Shown here: in pieces, positions 6,637 through 15,300 of the stretch
Numbering within the stretch: position 1 is the stretch's first letter
How the letters are laid out: each line of letters opens with the position of its first letter
Origin: HGM11416 sp964532155
Lineage (GTDB): Bacteria; Bacillota; Clostridia; Christensenellales; Borkfalkiaceae
Reading direction: 5' to 3'
NCBI GenBank assembly: GCA_964532155.1
Contig: CAZHGN010000026.1
Span: 1 to 18,966, forward strand
Length of the DNA stretch: 18,966 nt
Made by a program: the position numbers and the translations under genes
The notes under the pieces: model-generated
What the model saw: the letters and a program-made list of their open reading frames with translations, nothing else
The model's database searches: none
Told to the model about the DNA's origin: nothing

Positions 6637-6724
6637 GGCAAGTTCGTAAAAAAAAGAACGGCGAGTTCGTGAAAAAGAACGGCGAGTTCGTGAAAAAAGA
6701 ACGGCGAGTTCGTGAAAAAAGAAC
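6637..6724 (+). repeat. Four-copy 21-23 bp tandem repeat in the operon leader
   Basis: Units lie at 6637-6659, 6660-6680, 6681-6702 and 6703-6724. Units 3 and 4 are identical (GGCGAGTTCGTG, A-run, GAAC); unit 2 has one fewer A; unit 1 is diverged (GGCAAGTTCGTA). Each unit can fold weakly through GTTC and GAAC. Length variation lies only in the A-run, as expected from slippage. Units abut without spacers, so this is not a CRISPR array. It is probably transcribed as part of the 5' leader of the first binding-protein gene. Confidence 0.9.
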
Positions 6725-6749
6725 GGCGCGCGAGCCGAAAAAATGCGCG

Positions 6750-6787
6750 AAAGGGGGTACCCCCTTTCCCCGTCTGACGACGGGGAA
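6750..6787 (+). promoter_or_regulatory. 18-bp palindrome overlapping a 9-bp hairpin in the leader
   Basis: AAAGGGGGTACCCCCTTT (6750-6767) is a perfect palindrome. It overlaps the stem TTCCCCGTC (6766-6774) / GACGGGGAA (6779-6787) with loop TGAC. The G5 and C5 blocks of the palindrome could also pair with the C4 and G4 blocks of the hairpin, so alternative folds compete. No T-run follows, so it is not a terminator. It ends 28 bases before the ATG. With the tandem repeat it may form one inserted repeat element or a post-transcriptional control element. Confidence 0.6.
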
Positions 6788-6815
6788 TCCCTCTTATAAG
6801 AAAGAAGACAAAAAA

Positions 6816-8498
6816 ATGGAAAAAGGGTTTTTCAAAAAAATCGCAAGAGGCGTTCTTGCCGCGGTTGCGGCGTTGAGTATGTCGGCGTGCGGCGGTGGCG
6901 GTACAGCCGGTGGCGGTGGCAATAATAAGCCTGTCGATACGTCGAAAACGCAAATCAACGTCAAGCTCTACGACGCGGGCTTCGGCGACGGATGGTTTAA
7001 TGCTATTGCCGAAGAATTTGAAAAGAAATACGAGAATGTTTCTATTGAACCCGGCAAAACCGGGATTCAGTTATTACACGACGGCGGAATGGATCACTTC
7101 TCTTCTACCGCCGCGATGACTCAAAACGATTACGATATTTATTTCCTCGAAAACGATTCTTATTACGCTCTTAAAGACGGATTTGAGGACTTAACCTCTA
7201 CCGTTACCGAAGTCAATCCTTACGACGATAAAAAGGTCGAGGACAAGCTCACCGCTCAGCAAAAGGAATTTTTCGGAATAACGGAGGACGGCGAAACGCA
7301 TTATTACGCGTTGCCTCACTATTACGGCAATATCGGTATCGTCTATGACAAAGATCTTTTCGATAGCGAAAACTATTATTTTGCGGCAGACAAAACCGAT
7401 GGTGATTTTATCGCGGGCAAAACGCAGAAAAAGAGCGCCGGTCCCGACGGTGAGTATAATACCGACGACGACGGACTACCCGCAACATACGACGAATTTT
7501 TCGCTTTATTAGAAGAAATTGCAGCAAACGGCGACGTTCCGATCGAGTGGACGGGGACGTATAGAACGGGATATTTCTGCTGGCTTATGGACGCATTGAT
7601 TGCCGATTGCGAGGGCGCCGAGAATATGACGATGAATTATACGTTCAGCGGAACGGAAGATCTCGTTAGGTTCGACGCCGACGGCAGCCCCGTATTCGAC
7701 GCCGACGGCAACCCCGTATTGGAAAGAGTTATCATAAGCAAGCAAAACGGTTACGACGTCGCTCGTCAGCCCGGCAAGTATTACGCGTTTAAATTCCTTG
7801 AAAGACTTTTGTCTGACAATAGGTATTATACCGATAAAGCTTTTTCGACATGGACGCACACTCAGGCACAGCAAGCGTTCCTCCAGAACGGCAAGATTAA
7901 TAACGAAAAAGACGTAGCAATGCTTTTTGACGGACCTTGGTGGCAAAGAGAATCTACGGTCGTTGCCGAGTATATGGCCAAAAAGGATCCTAAGTGGGAT
8001 ATAAAGAACAGAAATTTCGGTTGGATGCCGTTGCCTAAGGCTACTTCCGACAAGGTCGGCAGCAAAAACGTTTATACCGACGGTTTGAACGCTCTCGTTT
8101 GCGTGATGAAGGATAGGGGAGCGAAGAAGGACGTTTGTCTCGATTTCGTTAAGTATATCAACAGCGACGAAGGACTTAGAATCTTTACCGAAAAGACGGG
8201 CGCCTTTCGCGGATATAAATACGATGTTCCCGAAACTTCGCTAAACGAACTCACTCCGTTCTCTAAGAGCCTCGTTAAATATTTATCGAATGCCGACGTT
8301 TTATACAAATATACCGGCGACGCATTCTATAACGGTAATTTAAACATATTTAAGTACGACGTAGCTTATGCGGTTCGCGGTTATACCAATCCGCTTTCTG
8401 CGTTCGAGGAAAAAAAACACGACGCTAAATCCTATTTCAAAGCGTATTACGACAACTTGAAGAACGGACACGGCGATTTATGGACGAAAGCAAACTGA
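6816..8498 (+). CDS. Sugar-binding lipoprotein 1 of a CUT1 ABC transporter
   Basis: This 560-residue lipoprotein has a type II signal peptide with lipobox MSAC (C25), then a glycine-rich linker. The body is a family 1-type extracellular solute-binding fold. Hallmarks are the acidic loop GPDGEYNTDDDG (residues 209-220) and the ligand-site segment MLFDGPWWQRE (369-379). It would present oligosaccharides to the MalF/MalG permeases downstream. The ATG at 6816 is chosen because the signal peptide starts there; an in-frame GTG at 6627 would add 63 residues read from the leader repeats. The SD is weak (AGAAAGAAG), unlike its neighbours. A 24-bp internal duplication is at 7671-7718. The next gene is a clear paralog. 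Confidence 0.9.
   Translation: MEKGFFKKIARGVLAAVAALSMSACGGGGTAGGGGNNKPVDTSKTQINVKLYDAGFGDGWFNAIAEEFEKKYENVSIEPGKTGIQLLHDGGMDHFSSTAAMTQNDYDIYFLENDSYYALKDGFEDLTSTVTEVNPYDDKKVEDKLTAQQKEFFGITEDGETHYYALPHYYGNIGIVYDKDLFDSENYYFAADKTDGDFIAGKTQKKSAGPDGEYNTDDDGLPATYDEFFALLEEIAANGDVPIEWTGTYRTGYFCWLMDALIADCEGAENMTMNYTFSGTEDLVRFDADGSPVFDADGNPVLERVIISKQNGYDVARQPGKYYAFKFLERLLSDNRYYTDKAFSTWTHTQAQQAFLQNGKINNEKDVAMLFDGPWWQRESTVVAEYMAKKDPKWDIKNRNFGWMPLPKATSDKVGSKNVYTDGLNALVCVMKDRGAKKDVCLDFVKYINSDEGLRIFTEKTGAFRGYKYDVPETSLNELTPFSKSLVKYLSNADVLYKYTGDAFYNGNLNIFKYDVAYAVRGYTNPLSAFEEKKHDAKSYFKAYYDNLKNGHGDLWTKAN
7671..7718 (+). repeat. 24-bp in-frame tandem duplication in binding protein 1
   Basis: Two 24-base units (7671-7694 and 7695-7718) differ at one base and encode FDADGSPV and FDADGNPV (residues 286-301). 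The paralog has diverged sequence at this place (ESGAPMFKTDGT). The near-identity implies recent duplication, adding an aspartate-rich turn that may be surface exposed. Confidence 0.9.
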
Positions 8499-8515
8499 TA
8501 TTAAGCGCGTTTGCG

Positions 8516-8548
8516 TTTAACATATAATATCTTTTAAAAAATGTTAAA
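8516..8548 (+). promoter_or_regulatory. Intercistronic stem before binding protein 2
   Basis: TTTAACAT (8516-8523) pairs with ATGTTAAA (8541-8548) around a 17-base loop. The 3' arm overlaps the start of the SD AAAGGAG (8546-8552). A TATAAT lies at 8523-8528 but lacks a good -35, so an internal promoter is not called. Confidence 0.35.
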
Positions 8549-8559
8549 GGAGAAAAGAA

Positions 8560-10266
8560 ATGAAAAAGGATTTTTTCAAGAAGATCATGAGCGGCGTTCT
8601 TGCCGCGGTTGCGGCGTTGAGTATGTCGGCGTGCGGCGGTGGCGGTACAGCCGGTGGCGGTAACAAACCCGTCGATACCAACAAGACGCAGATTAACGTC
8701 AGATATTTTGACTCGGGATACGGCTCCGAATGGCTCAGCGCAATTGCCGAGGAATACGAGAAAAAGAATGCGAACAAGTCTTTCGAAGAGGGGAAGACGG
8801 GCGTTCAGGTTCACTTCGAAGGTGATAAAAACGCTTATACTTCCACGACCGTTATGGCTACCGAAAAGTATGATATCTACTTCCTCGAAAACGATTCTTA
8901 TTTCGCATTGGTAAATTCGGGCGACGGGCTTGAGGATTTGACCTCTACCGTTACCGAGACTAATCCTTACGACAGCAAAAAGGTCGAGGATAAGCTTACA
9001 GAACAGCAAAAGAACTTTTTCGGAATTAAAGATTCGGCAGGCGAAACGCATTATTACGCGTTGCCGCACTATTACGGCAATATCGGCCTTGTTTACGACG
9101 TAGACCTTTTCAATGAAAAGAATTTCTATTTCGCAGACGATAAGACAAACGGCGACTTTATTGCTAGCAAAACGCAGAAAAAGAGTGCCGGCCCCGACGG
9201 TGAGTATAATACCGATGACGACGGACTTCCCGCAACTTACGCCGAGTTCTTTACTCTTATGGACGAGATGATCGCAAACAATATCGTTCCGATGACTTGG
9301 GCAGGAAATGAGAACATCATGAACGGATATATGTGCGGTTTCCTCGACGCGTTGATCGCCGACTACGAAGGTCTTTCCAACATGATGATGAACTTCACCT
9401 TCGAAGGAACGGAAGACCTTGTTAAACTTGACGAAAGCGGCGCTCCTATGTTTAAAACCGACGGTACTCTCGACTTGGAAGAAGTTACCGTAACCAAGAA
9501 TACGGGATACGAGGTCGCTCGTCAGCCCGGTAAATATTACGCTTTCGAATTTATCGAAAAACTTTTAAGAAATGACAAATATTCTACCGGTAACAGCTGG
9601 AAAGAATCTACGCAAACTGATGCTCAACAAACCTTCCTCGAAAGCGTAAATAAGAATGAGCGCGTAGCAATGCTTTTGGACGGACCTTGGTGGCAGAGAG
9701 AAGCTACGATGGTATTCGAATCAATGGCGCGAAAGAACGCAAACTGGGCTATGAATAAGAGGAATTTGGGTTGGATGCCGTTGCCTAAAGCTACTTCCGA
9801 CAAGGTCGGCAGCGCTAACACCTATTGCGACGTTATAAACGCTACCGTATGCCTTAAGAAGGGCGCCGGTACGAGAAAGGACGCTTGCCTCGACTTCATT
9901 ATGTATCTTAACAGCGACGAAGGTCTCAGGCTCTTCACCGAAAAAGCGGGTGCTCCTCGCGGATACAGCTACGACGTTCCCGAATCTTCGCTTGCAAATC
10001 TTTCGCCGTTCTCTAAATCGCTCGTAAAATATACGATGGACGCGGACGTTATTTATAAGTATACCGGAGATTCCTTCTACAACAACAACTTGGCTACTTT
10101 CCATAACGAAAAGGTTTACGGCGCCGGCAATTACAGAAGTCCTATAGCCGCATTTAAGGAGTCCGCAAAAGAAGGAACTTTAAACGAAAATACCAAATCG
10201 TACTTCAAGGCTTATTACGATTCGTTCAAGAACGGTAACGGTAATTTGTGGAAAAATGCTAAATAA
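8560..10266 (+). CDS. Sugar-binding lipoprotein 2, tandem paralog
   Basis: This 568-residue lipoprotein is clearly homologous to the preceding gene along its whole length. It has the same signal peptide and lipobox (MSAC, C25), the same GPDGEYNTDDDG loop, and MLLDGPWWQRE at residues 371-381. Differences gather in the ligand-facing central part and near the C-terminus, which has a short insertion (GTLNENT region). Its SD, AAAGGAG, is strong, unlike copy 1. It lies 61 bases after copy 1 and 151 bases before the permease genes, so two binding proteins may share one permease pair with different substrate preference. A 69-base block at the signal peptide is identical in both genes. Confidence 0.92.
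   Translation: MKKDFFKKIMSGVLAAVAALSMSACGGGGTAGGGNKPVDTNKTQINVRYFDSGYGSEWLSAIAEEYEKKNANKSFEEGKTGVQVHFEGDKNAYTSTTVMATEKYDIYFLENDSYFALVNSGDGLEDLTSTVTETNPYDSKKVEDKLTEQQKNFFGIKDSAGETHYYALPHYYGNIGLVYDVDLFNEKNFYFADDKTNGDFIASKTQKKSAGPDGEYNTDDDGLPATYAEFFTLMDEMIANNIVPMTWAGNENIMNGYMCGFLDALIADYEGLSNMMMNFTFEGTEDLVKLDESGAPMFKTDGTLDLEEVTVTKNTGYEVARQPGKYYAFEFIEKLLRNDKYSTGNSWKESTQTDAQQTFLESVNKNERVAMLLDGPWWQREATMVFESMARKNANWAMNKRNLGWMPLPKATSDKVGSANTYCDVINATVCLKKGAGTRKDACLDFIMYLNSDEGLRLFTEKAGAPRGYSYDVPESSLANLSPFSKSLVKYTMDADVIYKYTGDSFYNNNLATFHNEKVYGAGNYRSPIAAFKESAKEGTLNENTKSYFKAYYDSFKNGNGNLWKNAK
8593..8661 (+). repeat. 69-bp block identical to 6849-6917
   Basis: The DNA encoding most of the signal peptide, lipobox and first linker residues is identical base for base in the two binding-protein genes, while the sequence on both sides differs at many synonymous and non-synonymous sites. 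This suggests local gene conversion or very recent shared origin of this part only. Confidence 0.85.
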
Positions 10267-10297
10267 TAGCGATAAATAATCAAAAAATCACGGCAAT

Positions 10298-10332
10298 AGT
10301 CGGCGAAGAGTTTTCTAAACTCTTTGCCGACT
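10298..10332 (+). promoter_or_regulatory. Strong 16-bp stem-loop after binding protein 2
   Basis: Arms 10298-10313 and 10317-10332 pair over 16 positions with one G-T wobble and a TCT loop. The next bases are TAAAATGCCC, with no T-run, so it is not a classical terminator. Such structures between binding-protein and permease genes protect the upstream mRNA from 3' decay and give excess binding protein. That role is inference from comparable operons. Confidence 0.75.
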
Positions 10333-10359
10333 TAAAATGCCCTTTGAACAAATATGCGA

Positions 10360-10411
10360 TTTACGAAAGCGGCGACTTTAAAATGAGCTTATCGCGTTTT
10401 CGTAAAAGGAG
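10360..10411 (+). promoter_or_regulatory. 12-bp stem-loop leading into the malF SD site
   Basis: TTTACGAAAGCG (10360-10371) pairs with CGTTTTCGTAAA (10395-10406), with one G-T wobble. The 3' arm runs into the A-stretch of the SD AAAAGGAG (10404-10411) that serves the ATG at 10418. It could lower permease translation relative to the binding proteins. Confidence 0.6.
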
Positions 10412-10417
10412 AAATTA

Positions 10418-11338
10418 ATGACGAATTACAAGCATAAAGCGTTCAGAAGCAGAAAGAGTCTCATTTTTTACGTGAGTCTTATGGCTTGGCCTATGCTTCA
10501 GTTTGCGATTTTTTACGTGTGCATCAACTTCAACTCGATTTTGCTTGCGTTTAAAAAAATCGACGCTCAAACGTTTGAAACGCTCGAATGGACTTTTTCG
10601 AATTTTACCGACTGGTTTACAAGATTAAACGATTTCGATCAGCTTAAAAACGCCTTTTTGGTGTCTTTGAAAACGTACGGCTTAACCTTGGTTATAAGCG
10701 TTCCGCTCGCGCTGTTCTTTTCGTATTACATCTTTAAAAAACTTCGCGGAGCGATGTTGTTCCGTACGATGCTTTTCTTGCCGTCGATTATATCGAGTAT
10801 AGTCCTCGTTACCATTTTTAAATATTTTATGGACTATGTTTTTCTCGACGTTTTGAACGCTTTAGGTATCGTCGTCAAAAAATCGCTCGTATCGTCGGAA
10901 AATTCAAGATATGCGGTTTTGATGTTCTACAGTATATTCGTAGGGTTCGGAACGAACGTCTTGCTGTATTCCAACAAAATGTCGACTATTTCTCCCGAAA
11001 TGATCGAAGCCGCCGAACTTGACGGCGCGGGCGCGTTCAGGGAATTTTTCAGCATCGTGCTTCCGCAGTCGTTTTCGACGATTTCAGTCTTTTTGGTAAC
11101 CGGGATAACGGCGATATTCACGAACGAAATTAATAACTTTTCTTTCTTCGGATATAACATGCACTACAATACGACGACTATCGGCTTTTTGATGTTTTAT
11201 AAAACGCAGCATGCAAAAGCTGATATGTCGCAATATCCGCCGATAGCGGCTTTAGGTCTTATGTGTACCGCGGTTGCGATACCGCTTACCTTCCTTGCGA
11301 GACGGCTGCTAAACAAATACGGTCCGAGCGAGGATTGA
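10418..11338 (+). CDS. MalF-type sugar ABC transporter permease
   Basis: This 306-residue integral membrane protein has about six hydrophobic segments. It carries the EAA loop E197-A-A-E-L-D-G-A-G, followed by AFREFFSIVLP, the ATPase-contact motif of binding-protein-dependent permeases. Length and first position fit the MalF/UgpA-like subunit of a CUT1 importer. The ATG follows SD AAAAGGAG. The MalG-type gene starts 13 bases after its stop. No ATPase gene is present, so a shared MsmX-like ATPase is expected elsewhere. Confidence 0.93.
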   Translation: MTNYKHKAFRSRKSLIFYVSLMAWPMLQFAIFYVCINFNSILLAFKKIDAQTFETLEWTFSNFTDWFTRLNDFDQLKNAFLVSLKTYGLTLVISVPLALFFSYYIFKKLRGAMLFRTMLFLPSIISSIVLVTIFKYFMDYVFLDVLNALGIVVKKSLVSSENSRYAVLMFYSIFVGFGTNVLLYSNKMSTISPEMIEAAELDGAGAFREFFSIVLPQSFSTISVFLVTGITAIFTNEINNFSFFGYNMHYNTTTIGFLMFYKTQHAKADMSQYPPIAALGLMCTAVAIPLTFLARRLLNKYGPSED

Positions 11339-11351
11339 CGGGAGGTCGATT

Positions 11352-12236
11352 ATGTCAAGCAAAATGAAAATTAAAGAAAAAAGAGCCCGTCTTTCGCCGC
11401 TTACGATAGTAATGCTCGTATTGCTTTCCGTTTATTGCGTACTGCTTCTGTTGTTACTTTTGTGGGGATTTATGACTGCTTTAAAATATCCTCTCGATTT
11501 TAACGACAACATGGCGGGAATCCCAAATCCTTGGTATTTCGAAAACTTTTCGTACGTTTTAAATAACGCAACGCTAAAAAGGCAGCAAGGCAACGTAATG
11601 TTTAGCGAAATTATATGGAACTCGGTTGTATATTCGATAGGTTGCTCGCTCGTAAACACTATCGTTTTGTGCGTAACGGCGTACCTTTGCGCGAGATATG
11701 CTTGCAAGTTTTCGAAATTCGTTTACGGGCTCGTTCTCGTTGTTATGACAATTCCTATCGTCGGAAGCGAGGTATCCACCCTTCAAATGGCGATAAAATT
11801 GCATTTATACGATACTTGGATAGGCATGCTCGTCATGAGAGCAAACTTTTTAGGGCTCTATTTCCTCGTGTTCTACGATATGTTTAAGGCGACTCCTATG
11901 GCGTATAGCGAGGCGGCTGAAATAGACGGCGCGGGAGATTGGCAGATAATGATTCAAATATTCTTCCCGATCGTTTCAAATACGTTTATCACGATATTCC
12001 TTATCAACTTTATACAATATTGGAATAACTATCAAACGCCTATGGTATTCGTACCTAACCATCCTACGCTGGCGGAATATATGTTCAGAATAACCAGCAT
12101 AACGAACGGATATTTCCCATACGTTCCCACACAGATGGCTGCGGCGTTCTTACTGTTGCTGCCCGTCGTAGTAATTTTCTTGGCTTTCCATAAAAAGCTT
12201 CTCGGCAACTTGTCGATCGGCGGCGTAAAAGGCTAA
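11352..12236 (+). CDS. MalG-type sugar ABC transporter permease
   Basis: This 294-residue protein is the second membrane subunit of the importer. It has a long first hydrophobic segment after a basic N-terminus (KMKIKEKRAR), five further segments, and the EAA loop E187-A-A-E-I-D-G-A-G followed by DWQIMIQIFFP. The SD GGGAGG (11340-11345) is six bases before the ATG. It pairs with the preceding MalF-type subunit. A 77-base gap with a dyad and possible promoter separates it from the surface-protein genes. Confidence 0.93.
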   Translation: MSSKMKIKEKRARLSPLTIVMLVLLSVYCVLLLLLLLWGFMTALKYPLDFNDNMAGIPNPWYFENFSYVLNNATLKRQQGNVMFSEIIWNSVVYSIGCSLVNTIVLCVTAYLCARYACKFSKFVYGLVLVVMTIPIVGSEVSTLQMAIKLHLYDTWIGMLVMRANFLGLYFLVFYDMFKATPMAYSEAAEIDGAGDWQIMIQIFFPIVSNTFITIFLINFIQYWNNYQTPMVFVPNHPTLAEYMFRITSITNGYFPYVPTQMAAAFLLLLPVVVIFLAFHKKLLGNLSIGGVKG

Positions 12237-12266
12237 AAGGGCAGAAATAAAATATCAAATAAGAAA

Positions 12267-12295
12267 TTGAACCGAGTAAATCGGTACAAAATAAT
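12267..12295 (+). promoter_or_regulatory. Dyad overlapping a possible internal promoter
   Basis: TTG-A-ACCGA-GTAAA-TCGGT-A-CAA (12267-12289) is an 8-bp inverted repeat with one mismatch. TTGAAC (12267-12272) and AATAAT (12290-12295), 17 bases apart, could form a promoter (4 of 6 and 5 of 6). This would allow separate expression of the three surface-protein genes and place an operator-like dyad over the -35 box. An mRNA hairpin is equally possible. Confidence 0.35.
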
Positions 12296-12313
12296 TATTT
12301 AAGAGGAGAAAAG

Positions 12314-15300
12314 ATGAAAACAGGCATTAGAACCGACAAGAAAGCATTAACGATTCTTTTGGCATTTGTTGCATTGTGTTTCACCGTTTTCGGCGTAAGC
12401 GGAATAATCAGTTCCGACGCGCAAGAGCAGTGGGCGGAAATTGCAATCGAAGAAAGTTATGCTTACGGCGCAGTGTTTGAAGTCCCGACGCGTAAGGTTA
12501 CGGTGGGCAACGAAGACGTATTTGCTTCGCACACCGTTACTTATCCGAGCGGAAAGACCGTCACGCTCGATGAAGTGACGCTCGATGAAATGGGCGATTA
12601 TCTCGTAAATTATTACGCAGAGCAAAACGGTAAGCAATACAAGAAAACCGAAAAGTTTTCGGTAAAAGGCGTGGCATACACGTTCAGCGGTAACAAGAGT
12701 ACCGCTTCGTACGCTCATTACGATACGTTCGGAGCAAATTCGGACGGCCTTTTGGTAAGACTTGCTTATAAGGAAACGCTTGAATTTACTCACGTTATAG
12801 ACGTCAATTCGCTTACGTCTACCGACGAAATCGTAAAAGGCTTTATAACGCCCGACACGCGCGGCGTTTACGATTTTAAAAAGCTTATATTCACTCTTAC
12901 CGACATCGTCGATCCTTCCGTTTACCTTCGTTTCGAGATAAACAGATATAATCCCGACGACGCAAAGGGTTTGGGTTCCGCTTTCGTCAGCGTTGGCGGT
13001 AACGGTCAAGATATGGTCGGCTTCGAGAATAACGGATCGTCCATTAAGCACCATGTAAACGACGACCTCGGCGCAAGCATTCAATTATCGTTTACGGCAA
13101 CCAAAAACAAGGACGACTCTTGGGACGGCCCCGCCGTAGATTACTTGCCCGACACCAAGCCGTTCACACTTATGTTTGATGCGGCTACGCTTACTGCAAA
13201 GGCGCAAAGCTCGACGATAGCGACTCTTAACGATCCTACGCACTACGAAAAAGCGCTTTGGAACGGCTTTAAGAGCGGAAAGGCAAGACTTTCCGTTTCG
13301 GCAAGCGGATACGTTTCGGATACGGCAAACTTCTGCCTTATGAACGTTTTCGGAATTACTAACGAGGCGTTAAGCGAAAACACCTTTACCGATAGCGAAA
13401 AGCCCGAGATTACCATTAATAAGGAATACGAAACGATGCCCGACGTTCAAATGGGCTATACCTATACCATTCCTTCGGCTACCGCGTGGGACGCTATCGC
13501 AGGCGTATGCGAAGTAGAATCTGACGTATATTATAACTACGGTACCGATTCGCAAGTAACGATCGGCGTTGCCGACGGCAAGTTTACCGCAAGCAAACTC
13601 GGCAATTACGTTATCGTTTACACCGCGAAGGATCGCTTCGGCAACGAAGCAAAGGAAACCTTGCTCGTTCGTTCGCTCGAAAAAACGCCCGACGTTGAGG
13701 TAACTCTTCCCGAGGGATACGCAATCGAGGCGACCGCAGGCATTCCCGTTGAGTTCGACGGCGCAACGGCAAGCGGCGGAAGCGGCAAACTTATCGAAAA
13801 AATTACCGCAACTTTAGGCGAGAATACGGTAGAGATTTTAGACGGTAGTCACAGATTTGACGAGGTAGGCGTTTATACCATCACTTACACGGTAACCGAC
13901 TATATCGGAAAATCGACTTCTGAGGATTACGAGTTGACCGTTACGGCAAGCGAAGATCCGCTTTTCGTCGACGATATCGTGCTCCCGAGAATATTCATTT
14001 CGGGTTCCCAATATACCGTTCCCGAATACTTCGCAGTCGATTATAGCAGCGGCAAGGCGGAACGCAAGGTTTGCAACGTTAAAGTAACCGACGCGAACGG
14101 AATGAAAGAATACAAAACGGGCGCTAAAATTACTCCCGTGGTGGCAAACAACGGAGATAAAGTAACGCTCGAATACGTTTGCGGCACCGCTACAAAGTCG
14201 GTCGAAATTCCGACCATCATTGCAAGATACGCCGAAAACACGAAAGTTAAAATGGATAATTACCTTTTCGGTGATTCGATCGTCTCCAGCAAGGATGAAA
14301 ACGGCGCAAACATTTCGTTGGGCTTGGCAATCGTAAGCGAAGCCGCAACCGCAAGTGCAGGCTGGACGTTCGCCGCACCCCTCCTTGTAAGCGCGGCGAA
14401 TTTCCAAATTCAAACGCTTGCAAACAAGACTCATTACAGTGCGTTCGAAATCGTAATATCCGATCCGTACGACTCAAATCTTTCGGCTAAAATAATCGTT
14501 AAGCCGAACGGCAATAAGATGAAAGTCGTTCACGCCGGAGAGGAAACGACGTTTGACGCAAGCGCTATTGCAAACACGCTCACGTTCTCGTTCGACGGCG
14601 AAAAGCTTAAGATTAAAGCGGGAAAACTCACTCATACCGTAACTTTAACGCAATATGCAAACGGCAAGATGTTTAACGGCTTCAACGATAAAGTATACGT
14701 CGGCATGAACGTTTTTGACGCTCAGGCAGGCGATAGATATATACTCAACTCTGTCGGCGGTCAGGTCCTTTCTTACAGAGACAAAGATTCGAGCGGTCCG
14801 TCCGTATCACTTATAGGCGATCACGGCGGAAGATATTCGCTCAATTCCGAATACACCGTTCGCGCGGCTATTTCAGGCGATACGTTCGCACCCGAATCCG
14901 CTTGTACGGTAACCGTAGAAGCGCCTAACGGAGAAATCGTTACCGACGTTGACGGCAATAAGCTCGAAAACGTTGCGACCGACAAAGAGTACGTAATCAA
15001 ACTTACTCAGTACGGAATGTACAGAATTAGTTATAACGCCGAGGAAATAAATTGGCTTGACAATAAGAGCAGTATTCTCGACAGCGTATACGTACCCGAC
15101 GAACAGGCTCCCGAAATTAAATTTACGAGCGTTGGAACCACTAACGCAACCGTTGGCGACGTAATCGTAATGCCTAATTATAAGGTAAGCGATAACATTA
15201 GCGAAGCGGCTTCGATAAAAGTTAACAAATACGTAATCAACCCGAACGGAAGAATAATTCAGCTCAAGGGCTCGTCCAACTCGATCAATGCGCAAACGAA

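Noticed and set aside
6637..6724. CRISPR array
   Set aside because: Units of 21-23 bases abut directly with no spacers and no cas genes are present.
6627..6815. In-frame 63-codon extension (GTG start) of binding protein 1
   Set aside because: It is read through the tandem repeat and palindrome and would bury the lipoprotein signal peptide 63 residues inside the protein; the paralog starts exactly at the signal peptide.
8437..9069. Minus-strand open frame across the start of binding protein 2
   Set aside because: It is a shadow of the plus-strand paralog; part of its peptide recurs opposite paralog 1 only because the two genes share DNA there.
10298..10332. Intrinsic terminator after binding protein 2
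   Set aside because: The stem is strong but is followed by TAAAATGCCC, with no T-run; read-through into malF is expected.
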